Shown here: positions 29,104 to 37,276 of the stretch, one piece after another
Layout: every line of letters begins with the position of its first letter
Numbering within the stretch: position 1 is the first letter of the stretch
Made by a program: the position numbers and the translations under genes
Notes under the pieces: generated by a model
Told to the model about the DNA's origin: nothing
Database searches by the model: none
Seen by the model: the letters and a program-made list of their open reading frames with translations, nothing else
Origin: Sulfitobacter delicatus
GTDB taxonomy: Bacteria; Pseudomonadota; Alphaproteobacteria; Rhodobacterales; Rhodobacteraceae
Assembly: GCF_900102535.1 (NCBI RefSeq)
Contig: NZ_FNBP01000002.1
Location: 372,001-436,000 of the forward strand
Direction of reading: 5' to 3'
Length of the DNA stretch: 64,000 nt

Positions 29104-30003
29104 TCATTCGAAGAAGCTCTCATCAACTTCAGCGATTTCATAAGTGCGTTTAACTCGGCAACCCACCTCGTGTGCGATCATAAGACGGGCCAATTGAGGA
29201 CCGTCGACAAGCACAATTCTAGCGCCGAGCTTTTCTGCCGTTTGCACTGCGCTTGGTGAAAAAGTAGAGGTCGTAACGAAAATACCTTTCGTCACATCCT
29301 TCATTCCGAGTGCCCCGTAGAAGTCTCGTAAAGCTCCGCTTCCTATCACATTGTGCGCGGCGTAACGTTTGGCTTGTACATATACTTGGTCAACGCCAAG
29401 ACGATCTAGGTTTATGACTCCATCAACACCGTCATCTCCGGCCTGCCCAATAACGCGCCCGGCTTGCATATCGTAGCCATATCCCATCTTCAGTAGAAGA
29501 CGAACGATTACGTCTTCAAAAAATGCAGGATCAGCCTCACGCAGTTTGGATAAGAGATCTTCGGCCAAAGCAGAGGTAATTTCTGAAAACGCGGCATTCA
29601 AAACCTCATCGGGGGTCTGCTGGTTAGGAGCGGCTGCTACTTCCTCTTTATCAGTCGTGCCGCTCCGAGATTTAAATTCAAGGTATTCGGGAAACTGCGT
29701 TAGAAAGGTTTTGTCGATGTGCTTGGGCGAACTCGCCAATACCTTTTTTCCCGTTTCTGTCAGCGCAAAATGACCACGTTTGGTATTCGCTAACAATCCC
29801 GCCTGCTTCAGATAGCTTCTGGCCCAATGGACCCGGTTCGCAAACCGGGTCTGCTTTCCACTGGGCAGAATCTCATTCCGCTCTTCGGGCGTTAGCTCAA
29901 ACTCTTCCGTCAATTCGTCCACAACATCAGAGATCGCACGCTCACCGTTTGCAGCGGAAGCCAAGACTGGCTTCATTAACTTCTGGAAGTCGGGGATAGG
30001 CAC
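29104..30003 (-). CDS. mrr: Mrr-type restriction endonuclease
   Basis: A 299-residue protein with the two domains of Mrr enzymes. The N-terminal winged helix (about residues 1-95, ending FALTETGKKVLAS) binds DNA, and the C-terminal PD-(D/E)xK nuclease covers about 160-280: E163 in FFEDVIVRLLLKMGYG, D194 in GDDGVDGVI, and Q210/K212 in VYVQAKRY. Mrr enzymes cut modified DNA and stand alone without a methylase, as here. The GTG start at 30003 lies one base after the pccA stop, on the same strand. The gene is AT-richer than both neighbours, so it was probably acquired. All catalytic residues look intact. Confidence 0.9.
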   Translation of the reverse strand: MPIPDFQKLMKPVLASAANGERAISDVVDELTEEFELTPEERNEILPSGKQTRFANRVHWARSYLKQAGLLANTKRGHFALTETGKKVLASSPKHIDKTFLTQFPEYLEFKSRSGTTDKEEVAAAPNQQTPDEVLNAAFSEITSALAEDLLSKLREADPAFFEDVIVRLLLKMGYGYDMQAGRVIGQAGDDGVDGVINLDRLGVDQVYVQAKRYAAHNVIGSGALRDFYGALGMKDVTKGIFVTTSTFSPSAVQTAEKLGARIVLVDGPQLARLMIAHEVGCRVKRTYEIAEVDESFFE

Positions 30004-30004
30004 C

Positions 30005-32050
30005 TTATTCGAACTCCATGATCACATCGTCCACGGCAAGGCTGTCGCCCGCGCCCGCGTTGACCTTGCTGACCACGCCTTTCTTCTCGGCGCGCAGGAT
30101 GTTCTCCATCTTCATCGCCTCGATGGTGCAGAGCGCTTGGCCCTCTTGAACCTCGTCACCCACTTCCACATCCAGCTTCACCACCAGACCCGGCATCGGG
30201 CAGAGCAGCATCTTCGACGTATCAGGCGGCAGCTTTTCGGGCATCAGCGCGGCCAGTTCGGCCTGACGCGGCGTGCGCACATGAACCTTGAGGTCCGCGC
30301 CACGCGTGCGGATGCGGAAGCCACCTGAGATCTTGCCGACCTTCAGCACCAAAGGTGCATCGTCCACCGTCAGAACCGCCAGTTGGTCGCCCGGGGTCCA
30401 ATCGCCGCGGACACGCATTTCGGCCCCGTCGGCAAATTGCACCGTGGCCCCTTCGGGATCGGCTTTGGTGACCACGTCGAAGTTTTCGCCCTGCAGGCGC
30501 ACGTTCCAGTCGCTGCCGACCTTGCGCTCGTGGTTGTCCATCCGACCCGAGACGCGGGCGCGGCGGATCTCGCCCACCCGGTGCATCGCGGCACAGGCGG
30601 CGGCGATGCGGCGTAACTCTGTGTCTGGCAGGGTCACGCCCTCGAAACCGTCGGGATATTCTTCCGCGATAAAGGCGGTCGTCATCTCGCCCGAAACGAA
30701 CTTCGGGTGGTCCATCACGGCAGACAGAAACGGCAGGTTGTGGCCAATGCCCTCAACCTCAAAGCTGTCCAAGGCCACGCGCATCTTCTCGATCGCCTCG
30801 GCCCGGGTCGGCGCCCAGGTGCAGAGCTTGGCGATCATCGGGTCATAATACATCGAAATCTCGCCGCCCTCAAAGACGCCGGTGTCGTTGCGCACGGCCA
30901 TGTCGCCGGCAGGCGCATCGCCCTGCCAAGTGCCCTGCTCCAAAAGCGGCCCGGCGGCCACTTCTTGCGGCGGGCGGTAGCGGGTCAGACGGCCAATGGA
31001 GGGCAAGAAGCCGCGGTACGGGTCTTCGGCATAAAGACGGTTCTCGATGGCCCAGCCGTTCAGTTTCACATCGTCTTGGGTGATCGACAGCTTCTCGCCA
31101 TTGGCCACGCGGATCATCTGCTCCACGAGGTCCACGCCGGTGATCAACTCAGTGACCGGGTGCTCTACCTGAAGGCGGGTGTTCATCTCAAGAAAGTAGA
31201 AGTTCTTGTCGCCATCAACGATGAATTCCACGGTACCCGCGCTGGTGTAGCCCACGGCTTGGGCCAGAGCCACGGCCTGCTCGCCCATCGCTTTACGGGT
31301 CTCCTCATCAAGAAACGGGCTCGGCGCCTCTTCGACAACCTTCTGGTTGCGGCGCTGGATCGAACATTCCCGCTCGCCCAGATAGATGCCATTGCCATGG
31401 GCGTCGCAGAGCACCTGAATTTCGATGTGGCGCGGCTGGGTCACAAACTTTTCGATAAAGATACGGTCATCACCAAAGCTGTTCGCGGCCTCGTTCTTGG
31501 ACGACTGAAAGCCCTCGCGCGCCTCCTCGTCATTCCATGCGATCCGCATTCCCTTGCCGCCGCCGCCCGCGGAGGCCTTGAGCATCACCGGATAGCCGAT
31601 CTCGTTGGAAATCTTGACCGCCTCGTCCGCGTCTTCGATCAGGCCCATATAGCCCGGCACGGTCGACACCCCGGCCTCCTGCGCGATCTTTTTTGAGGTG
31701 ATCTTGTCGCCCATCTTCTCAATCGCGCCCACAGGCGGGCCGACAAAGGCCACGTCAGCCGCATCAAGAGCTTCGGCAAACTTGCTGTTTTCGCTCAGGA
31801 AACCGTAACCCGGATGCACTGCCTGCGCGCCGGACTGTTTGACCGCCTCCATCACCTTGTCGATGACGATATAAGATTGGTTGGCGGGGGGCGGGCCGAT
31901 GTGAATGGCTTCGTCCGCCATTTCGACATGCAACGCCTGCGCGTCGGCGTCCGAGTAAATGGCGACTGTGGTTAGCCCCATCTTCTTGGCCGTTTTGATA
32001 ACGCGGCAGGCGATTTCGCCCCGGTTGGCGATCAGGATCTTGTCAAACAT
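30005..32050 (-). CDS. pccA: Propionyl-CoA carboxylase alpha subunit
   Basis: A 681-residue biotin-dependent subunit. The biotin carboxylase part opens MFDKILIANRGEIACRVIKTAKKMG and has the ATP-grasp glycine loop KASAGGGGKGMRIAW and EMNTRLQVEHPVTE. A BT/linker region follows, and the C-terminal biotin carrier domain has EAMKMEN with the biotinylated lysine about 35 residues from the end. With PccB it carboxylates propionyl-CoA to methylmalonyl-CoA. The ATG at 32050 has AAGGA upstream. An mrr gene follows within one base. No GCAAA boxes of the kind near pccB were seen upstream. Confidence 0.95.
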   Translation of the reverse strand: MFDKILIANRGEIACRVIKTAKKMGLTTVAIYSDADAQALHVEMADEAIHIGPPPANQSYIVIDKVMEAVKQSGAQAVHPGYGFLSENSKFAEALDAADVAFVGPPVGAIEKMGDKITSKKIAQEAGVSTVPGYMGLIEDADEAVKISNEIGYPVMLKASAGGGGKGMRIAWNDEEAREGFQSSKNEAANSFGDDRIFIEKFVTQPRHIEIQVLCDAHGNGIYLGERECSIQRRNQKVVEEAPSPFLDEETRKAMGEQAVALAQAVGYTSAGTVEFIVDGDKNFYFLEMNTRLQVEHPVTELITGVDLVEQMIRVANGEKLSITQDDVKLNGWAIENRLYAEDPYRGFLPSIGRLTRYRPPQEVAAGPLLEQGTWQGDAPAGDMAVRNDTGVFEGGEISMYYDPMIAKLCTWAPTRAEAIEKMRVALDSFEVEGIGHNLPFLSAVMDHPKFVSGEMTTAFIAEEYPDGFEGVTLPDTELRRIAAACAAMHRVGEIRRARVSGRMDNHERKVGSDWNVRLQGENFDVVTKADPEGATVQFADGAEMRVRGDWTPGDQLAVLTVDDAPLVLKVGKISGGFRIRTRGADLKVHVRTPRQAELAALMPEKLPPDTSKMLLCPMPGLVVKLDVEVGDEVQEGQALCTIEAMKMENILRAEKKGVVSKVNAGAGDSLAVDDVIMEFE

Positions 32051-32193
32051 CAGCACTTCCTTTGACACTGGCAGGCAACGCGAAAAGCCGCGTCAGCCGG
32101 GGCTGCGCGGTGCCTGTATTGAGAGAGGGAAAAACGGCGCCACGGGCGCGAGGGGCCAGCGGAGCCGTCAGAATTGAATGATCAGAGCGCGGC

Positions 32194-32406
32194 TCAGTAG
32201 CCGCGACATTTGCCGGGGTTGAGTTGGCAATAGGCGACATTGCCTGCCGCACCAATAGCTGCGCCCTGCAGGAGCGACCCGCTGGTGATCGCTGCGGCGC
32301 CTGCGCCAACGGCGGCACCGGCAAGCGATTGCTCGGGGATTGTGTTGCCGCAAGCGGCAAGCCCGGCTGTCGCGCCAAGCGCGAGAATGATTGTACGGAT
32401 CGACAT
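32194..32406 (-). CDS. Small glycine-zipper lipoprotein
   Basis: A 70-residue lipoprotein. The signal ends in GLAAC19, where lipidation is expected. The remainder is a Gly/Ala-rich hydrophobic hairpin (LAGAAVGAGAAAITSG, LLQGAAIGAAGNVAYC) of glycine-zipper type, then a short tail with a second pair of cysteines. Such proteins insert in or line the outer membrane; a precise role cannot be given. A hairpin (CGCGGCT, four bases, AGCCGCG, 32188-32205) overlaps its stop codon. Confidence 0.8.
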   Translation of the reverse strand: MSIRTIILALGATAGLAACGNTIPEQSLAGAAVGAGAAAITSGSLLQGAAIGAAGNVAYCQLNPGKCRGY

Positions 32407-32728
32407 CTGCCTGTTCCTTCACTGCTTATTGTTCTTTGGCCAACCGACCGACAGGCGTCGGGTTCCGGGGCTGCGTTCTTGTCCACCGTCTTGTGCCCGA
32501 AGGACCACAGATCGAAAAAGCCGGACAACGATGCCAGCGCACTGGTCCGCTGCCCGGCAGGGGAAGGGGTATGGTCTTCAAGCCTAGCAGAACCTTGGAC
32601 AAATCGTGTCCCACCAGTCCCCAGAACCATGTGACAGTCCTGCGCGCGCGCCAAGTGCGACGGCGGCATCGCCTGCACATCGGCAAGCCTATGCTGATCT
32701 GGAGAAAGGCGCGGCAACATCATGCCGA
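32407..32728. other. Non-coding stretch between small genes
   Basis: This 322-base stretch holds no reading frame that I believe. Several overlapping frames exist on both strands but none has codon usage, ribosome site or motif of a gene. It should contain the promoter for the glycine-zipper lipoprotein on the minus strand. Confidence 0.5.
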
Positions 32729-33088
32729 TTAATCCCCAAAGGCTTCTGGGAAGGCCGCGCGCGCGGCTTGCACATCCAGTACCAAAAGCGCTTCATAATC
32801 GGCTGGATCGAACGGATCGGTTGCAGGAAGCACCTCACGGCCGAAGAGCCATGACAGACGCCCCGCGTCCAGATTGCCGCGCTCGAAGGGTTGGTCGCCA
32901 AAATGCTCGTAAAGCGCTTTGACAAAAGCCAGATCGGCGCGCCGGTCTGGCGGGCGACGGTCCGGCCTACGCTCGCGCCGGGTGATTGGCGTGACCCCTT
33001 TGGGGTTCGGGCGGCGGATGGTGAATTGGAAATCGGTACCGGGCAGTCGACCCGGAAACCCGCGATGTTTTAGCATATAGGCGGGCAT
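32729..33088 (-). CDS. Hypothetical protein, Arg-rich
   Basis: A 119-residue protein without a recognised domain. The first half is very basic (TIRRPNPKGVTPITRRERRPDRRPPDRRADL), the second half acidic and aromatic (LSWLFGREVLPATDPFDPADYEALLVLDV). GGAAGGGG stands ahead of the ATG at 33088. No signal peptide or membrane span is visible. It lies between two small lipoprotein genes on the same strand. The basic segment could bind nucleic acid, but this is a guess. Confidence 0.6.
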   Translation of the reverse strand: MPAYMLKHRGFPGRLPGTDFQFTIRRPNPKGVTPITRRERRPDRRPPDRRADLAFVKALYEHFGDQPFERGNLDAGRLSWLFGREVLPATDPFDPADYEALLVLDVQAARAAFPEAFGD

Positions 33089-33132
33089 CAGACACCCCTT
33101 CCGATTGCAGGGGTGACAGATAGGGTGGAGAT

Positions 33133-33158
33133 CAGGACAGGCGCGGACGCCTGTCCTG
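33133..33158 (-). terminator. Strong hairpin after the 48-residue lipoprotein
   Basis: CAGGACAGGCG and CGCCTGTCCTG form a perfect 11-base-pair stem with a CGGA loop, starting nine bases after the lipoprotein stop. No T-run follows on the minus strand, so this is either a Rho-assisted terminator or an RNA-stabilising 3' structure. Confidence 0.6.
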
Positions 33159-33166
33159 CAACGGCA

Positions 33167-33313
33167 TTACTTGTACTTGCCGGTGTATACGGGCTCGACC
33201 GAAATCGGTGCGGGCTCGACAACAACGTATTCTTCTTCGGTCTGACCGCTTGTGCAGGCTGCAACGGAAGCGACGAAACCGAACGCTGCCAGCATCTTGA
33301 TGCTCTTGGACAT
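33167..33313 (-). CDS. 48-residue lipoprotein
   Basis: A very short gene reading MSKSIKMLAAFGFVASVAAC and then a polar, acidic tail ending VEPVYTGKYK. The lipobox VAAC puts lipidation at C20, leaving a mature peptide of only 29 residues. AGGAG stands eight bases ahead of the ATG at 33313, and an 11-base-pair hairpin follows the stop, so the gene has its own start and end signals. Small lipoproteins of this kind may be abundant envelope components or entericidin-like; nothing more specific is visible. Confidence 0.75.
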   Translation of the reverse strand: MSKSIKMLAAFGFVASVAACTSGQTEEEYVVVEPAPISVEPVYTGKYK

Positions 33314-33527
33314 GTAAATCTCCTGTTTGTGTTTATGAAACCCGCCACGGCGATATGCCGCAGGGGCCCCGGTACTGAGGTAAGGGATACGTCGGTATTC
33401 CTTGACCGCATCTTATGCGATTCACATGGCAATGGATATGGCTGCAAGCGCAAACGACTTGCCTGTGACTCCAAAGCCTCATTCAAAAAGGGGTATCGGC
33501 GGAAATCCGCAAGATATTGTGGCCGCA

Positions 33528-33902
33528 TCACAAACCCTCCCAGATGCAGCTATCGTCCTGGGCACGAAAGGCTTCAAAATATTGGGTCGCGTCAGGGTCT
33601 GCCGCGCCAAAATCGACTGCGCGATCGGCAAGCGAGACGATGATCACCTGCCCGGCAAGCGCATGTTCGGCCATATAGGGGAGTGCGACCGATGCGCAGA
33701 GATGCTCCATATCCGGCGCGGCGAGATCATAGCCAATCGCCTCCGGCCCCTCAGCAATCTGCGGCGCGATGAAGCGAAAGCGCAGCCAGGTCTCCCCGCC
33801 CAACTCTTCGACCAACACTTCCTGCAAGTCGATCTGCTGGCCCGAGGGCACGTCAAAGGCAAAGGCAGGTGCAGCGAGCCCAAAAGCCAGCACACCCGCC
33901 AT
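33528..33902 (-). CDS. DUF6497-like secreted protein
   Basis: A 124-residue exported protein. The first 15 residues (MAGVLAFGLAAPAFA) act as signal peptide though they lack the usual positive charge, so an unrecognised earlier start is possible. The mature part (VPSGQQIDLQEVLVEELGGETWLRFRFIAP, then LCASVALPYMAEH and QVIIVSLADRAVDFG) matches the Rhodobacterales DUF6497 type as far as I recall. It lies 11 bases behind the DUF7218-like gene on the same strand. Function unknown. Confidence 0.72.
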   Translation of the reverse strand: MAGVLAFGLAAPAFAFDVPSGQQIDLQEVLVEELGGETWLRFRFIAPQIAEGPEAIGYDLAAPDMEHLCASVALPYMAEHALAGQVIIVSLADRAVDFGAADPDATQYFEAFRAQDDSCIWEGL

Positions 33903-33913
33903 GAGACCCCGCG

Positions 33914-34168
33914 CTAGTGATTGCGCAGCGCCTCGATCAGCGCGTCCTTGTCCATATCCGACCGCCCCTCGATATCGAGCTCCTGTGCCCGCTCGTAGAG
34001 GTCGTCCTTGCTCCAGTCCTCGTAGGGCGGCTGCTTGCCCCCCTTCTTGCTGGGGTGCTGGCTGTCGTTGGCCTGCGCATTGGCGATCCGGGCGGCTTTC
34101 TCCTTGCTCGCCCCGTCCTCGCGCAGGGATTTGTAGGTCTCTTCGTCCTTGATCGATGAATTGGGCAT
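33914..34168 (-). CDS. DUF7218-like protein with SAP/Rho-N-type tail
   Basis: An 84-residue hydrophilic protein. The first half (KDEETYKSLREDGASKEKAARIANAQAND) is the conserved basic helix of a small family found next to Rho-N/SAP-like tails, and the second half (YEDWSKDDLYERAQELDIEGRSDMDKDALIEALRNH) is such a helix-extended-helix module that binds nucleic acid in other proteins. AAGGAGG precedes the ATG at 34168 with ideal spacing. It follows pccB on the same strand by 105 bases. A DNA- or RNA-binding role is inferred. Confidence 0.78.
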   Translation of the reverse strand: MPNSSIKDEETYKSLREDGASKEKAARIANAQANDSQHPSKKGGKQPPYEDWSKDDLYERAQELDIEGRSDMDKDALIEALRNH

Positions 34169-34273
34169 GGGTTGATCCTCCTTTGCAGGAAAAACCACCC
34201 AGCCCGCCAGCGGTTCCGCGAGCGGCCCCGGTGGGATCGGTATTTGAAAAAGGATGAAGGACCATGGGGGCGC

Positions 34274-35806
34274 TCACAAGGGGATGTTGTCGTGCTTCTT
34301 CCAGGGAGTCTGCACCTTTTTGTTGCGCAGCGAAGCAAAGGCGCGGGCGACCCGCTTGCGGGTGGTACGCGGCTGAATGACCTCGTCGATAAAGCCCCGT
34401 TCGGCAGCAACGAAGGGATTGGCGAAACGGTCTTCGTAATCCTTGGTGTGCTGGGCGATTTTCTCGGGGTCGTTCAGGTCTTTGCGATGGATGATCTCGG
34501 TCGCGCCCTTGGCACCCATCACCGCCACTTCGGCGGTGGGCCAGGCGTAGTTAAAGTCAGAACGCAGATGTTTGGAAGCCATCACGTCATAGGCGCCGCC
34601 ATAGGCTTTGCGGGTGATGACGGTGACCATCGGCACGGTAGCTTCGCCGTAAGCAAAGAGCAGCTTCGCGCCGTGCTTGATAACGCCGCCGAATTCCTGA
34701 CCGGTGCCGGGCAGGAAGCCGGGCACGTCGACCAATGTCAGGATCGGGATCTCGAAAGCATCACAGAAACGCACGAAGCGTGCGGCTTTGCGCGAACTGT
34801 CAATGTCGAGACAGCCCGCCAGCACCATCGGCTGGTTGGCGACGACACCGACGGTGCGGCCTTCCATGCGGATGAAGCCCGTGATGATGTTCTTGGCGAA
34901 CTCGGCCTGAATCTCGTAGAAATCACCTTCATCGCCGAGCTTCAGGATCAATTCCTTCATGTCGTATGGCGTGTTGGCGTTCGCAGGCACCAGCGTGTCG
35001 AGCGAGGGCTCAATCCGCTCAGGGTCGTCAAAGAACGGGCGGACGGGCGGTTTATCGCGGTTGTTGGCGGGCAGCAGATCAACGAGGCGGCGGACCTCGG
35101 CCAGCGCTTCGACATCATTCTCAAAGGCCGCGTCGGCGACAGAGGATTTGCGCGTATGGGTGGTGGCGCCGCCCAGTTCCTCAGCGGTGACGACTTCGTT
35201 GGTGACGGTTTTCACCACGTCGGGGCCGGTGACGAACATGTAAGAGCTGTCTTTCACCATGAAGATGAAGTCGGTCATCGCGGGCGAATAGACCGCCCCG
35301 CCCGCACAGGGGCCCATGATGACGCTGATCTGCGGGATCACGCCGGACGCTTCGATGTTGCGCTGGAAGACCTCGGCATAGCCTGCAAGGCTGGCCACAC
35401 CCTCCTGGATGCGCGCGCCGCCGGAGTCGTTGATGCCAATAACCGGCGCACCGTTCTGCACCGCCATATCCATGATCTTACAAATCTTCTGGGCATGGGT
35501 CTCCGACAGCGAACCACCAAAGACGGTGAAATCCTGGCTGAACACATAGACGAGGCGACCGTTGATTGTGCCCCAACCTGTCACCACACCGTCGCCGGCT
35601 GGCTTTTGATCTTCCATCCCAAAGTCGGTGCATCGATGGGTCACGAACATGTCGAACTCTTCGAAAGAGCCTTCGTCGAGCAAGAGATCGACCCGCTCCC
35701 GCGCCGTAAGCTTGCCGCGACCATGCTGCGCGTCGATCCGCGCCTGACCGCCGCCCAAACGCGCATCTGCGCGGCGCTGCTCTAGTTGTTCGAGAATGTC
35801 TTTCAT
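34274..35806 (-). CDS. pccB: Propionyl-CoA carboxylase beta subunit
   Basis: A 510-residue carboxyltransferase subunit. The first domain has [20 protein letters not shown] and [23 protein letters not shown], and the second has [31 protein letters not shown] and [12 protein letters not shown], the two halves of the crotonase-type carboxyltransferase. It ends [20 protein letters not shown], the usual finish for this family. It pairs with PccA. The ATG at 35806 follows AGGGG. Tandem GCAAA boxes lie 60-120 bases upstream, matching regulation by PccR, whose gene is 1.5 kb away. Confidence 0.95.
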   Translation of the reverse strand: MKDILEQLEQRRADARLGGGQARIDAQHGRGKLTARERVDLLLDEGSFEEFDMFVTHRCTDFGMEDQKPAGDGVVTGWGTINGRLVYVFSQDFTVFGGSLSETHAQKICKIMDMAVQNGAPVIGINDSGGARIQEGVASLAGYAEVFQRNIEASGVIPQISVIMGPCAGGAVYSPAMTDFIFMVKDSSYMFVTGPDVVKTVTNEVVTAEELGGATTHTRKSSVADAAFENDVEALAEVRRLVDLLPANNRDKPPVRPFFDDPERIEPSLDTLVPANANTPYDMKELILKLGDEGDFYEIQAEFAKNIITGFIRMEGRTVGVVANQPMVLAGCLDIDSSRKAARFVRFCDAFEIPILTLVDVPGFLPGTGQEFGGVIKHGAKLLFAYGEATVPMVTVITRKAYGGAYDVMASKHLRSDFNYAWPTAEVAVMGAKGATEIIHRKDLNDPEKIAQHTKDYEDRFANPFVAAERGFIDEVIQPRTTRKRVARAFASLRNKKVQTPWKKHDNIPL

Positions 35807-35868
35807 GACGCACCCCTGCTGTGATTTGCGCCATCCTATCGAAGGCCAGCGGCCAACCAAAGAGCAAT

Positions 35869-35924
35869 ATCGCAAATTTGCAAAACTATTACAGCGGCTT
35901 CGAAGCAAATCGCAAACTTGCAAA
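35869..35924. promoter_or_regulatory. Paired GCAAA boxes, probable PccR sites
   Basis: Two 16-base blocks, ATCGCAAA+TTTGCAAA (35869-35884) and ATCGCAAA+CTTGCAAA (35909-35924), lie exactly 40 bases apart between divergent pccB and the MFS gene. PccR of Rhodobacter sphaeroides is reported to bind TTTGCAAA repeats ahead of pccB, so these are very likely PccR sites. Their position would allow control of both divergent genes. Confidence 0.75.
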
Positions 35925-35975
35925 GCGTGGTAGTTAACATGGACAATGCCCGGCGGTCGCATTACTTGCATTTGC

Positions 35976-37190
35976 ATGAGCGACCTGCCCCTTGTCCGCT
36001 ATCTTGACCGGACCACTCCGCCCCACATCTCCACACTGATCCTGCTCGCAGGTCTATCAGCCATGGTGATGAACATCTTCCTGCCAAGCCTGCCGCAGAT
36101 GGCCGAGTACTTTGGCACGGATTATGCGGTCATCCAGCTTTCGGTGCCACTCTATCTGTTCTTCAGCGGCGTGATGCAGATCTTCATCGGGCCCATATCC
36201 GACAATCTTGGCCGCCGTCGCGTGATGCTCTGGGGTCTGGGCCTGTTTCTCGCCGCCACATTGGGCTGCTTGCTCGCCCCAAACATCGCGGTCTTCCTCG
36301 TGTTCCGCATGGCGCAGGCAGTGATTGCCACCGGCATGGTCCTCAGCCGCGCCGTGATCCGCGATCTCTACACGCAGGACCAGTCCGCTTCGATGATCGG
36401 CTATGTCACCATGGGCATGGCGCTGGTGCCGATGATCAGCCCGGCTGCAGGCGGCCTGCTTGAGCAAGCCTTTGGCTGGCAGGCTTCCTTCTGGGCGATG
36501 CTCATTCTTGGCGCGCTGGTGTTTTGGGTCACCTGGGCCGATCTGGGCGAAACGGCCCGCGCAACGGGCAAGACGCTACGCCAGCAATTCGGCGAATATC
36601 CCGAACTGCTGCGCTCACCGCGCTTCTGGGGCTATGCGCTGGCCACGGGCTTTTGCTCGGGCGCCTTTTTCGCCTATCTCGGCGGCGCGCCCTTTGTGGG
36701 CACCGTGGTCTTTGGCATGGAGCCTGCGGTGCTCGGCCTCTATTTCGGCGCGCCCGCGATCGGCTATTTCGTCGGTAATTTCATCACCGCTCGCACCGCA
36801 ACCCGCTACGGCGTGAACACTCTGGTGCTTTGGGGCTGCATCTCCAACGCCGTGGGCGGCTCTGTGTCTTTGCTCATTTTTCTCGCCGGTTACGGCTCGC
36901 CGCTGAGCTTCTTCGGCCTGATGACGCTGGTCGGTCTCGGCAACGGGCTCTGCATTCCCAACGCCACTGCCGGGATGCTGTCGGTCCGGCCGCATCTTGC
37001 CGGCACGGCCTCCGGCCTTGGCGGGGCGATCATGATCGTCGGGGGCGCGGCGCTGAGCGCGCTGGCTGGGGCGTTGTTGACGCCAGAGACCGGCGCCTAC
37101 CCATTGCTTTGGTTGATGCTGCTGACGGCTCTGGCCTCTGTCGCCTCGATCTGGCTGGTGATCCACCGCGAAAAGGTGCTGGGGCTTTAA
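35976..37190 (+). CDS. MFS exporter, Bcr/CflA type
   Basis: A 404-residue inner-membrane transporter with twelve predicted spans. The Bcr/CflA drug-resistance group is indicated by [33 protein letters not shown] near the start, the loop motif [17 protein letters not shown], and [22 protein letters not shown]. The start at 35976 ([10 protein letters not shown]) is chosen by similarity to family starts; neither it nor the ATG at 35946 has a clear Shine-Dalgarno. It is divergent from pccB with the GCAAA boxes between them. Substrate unknown; control by PccR would hint at an acyl compound. Confidence 0.85.
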   Translation: MSDLPLVRYLDRTTPPHISTLILLAGLSAMVMNIFLPSLPQMAEYFGTDYAVIQLSVPLYLFFSGVMQIFIGPISDNLGRRRVMLWGLGLFLAATLGCLLAPNIAVFLVFRMAQAVIATGMVLSRAVIRDLYTQDQSASMIGYVTMGMALVPMISPAAGGLLEQAFGWQASFWAMLILGALVFWVTWADLGETARATGKTLRQQFGEYPELLRSPRFWGYALATGFCSGAFFAYLGGAPFVGTVVFGMEPAVLGLYFGAPAIGYFVGNFITARTATRYGVNTLVLWGCISNAVGGSVSLLIFLAGYGSPLSFFGLMTLVGLGNGLCIPNATAGMLSVRPHLAGTASGLGGAIMIVGGAALSALAGALLTPETGAYPLLWLMLLTALASVASIWLVIHREKVLGL

Positions 37191-37229
37191 CCCCGCGTTA
37201 ACCAACCCACGCCACCTTGCGAGCAGCAG

Positions 37230-37268
37230 TTTGCAAAGCTACCCTGTCGCAAATTGCAAAACTGCAAA
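37230..37268. promoter_or_regulatory. GCAAA boxes ahead of pccR
   Basis: TTTGCAAA (37230-37237), GTCGCAAA (37246-37253), ATTGCAAA (37253-37260) and ACTGCAAA (37261-37268) lie directly before the pccR start, the last ending eight bases from the ATG. Their match to the boxes ahead of pccB suggests autoregulation. Confidence 0.7.
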
Positions 37269-37276
37269 GGCACGTG

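Noticed and set aside
32043-32723. Long minus-strand frame between pccA and the Arg-rich hypothetical
   Set aside because: It covers the glycine-zipper lipoprotein gene in another frame and shows no domain, signal or ribosome site.
34172-35785. 537-codon plus-strand frame
   Set aside because: Antisense to pccB.
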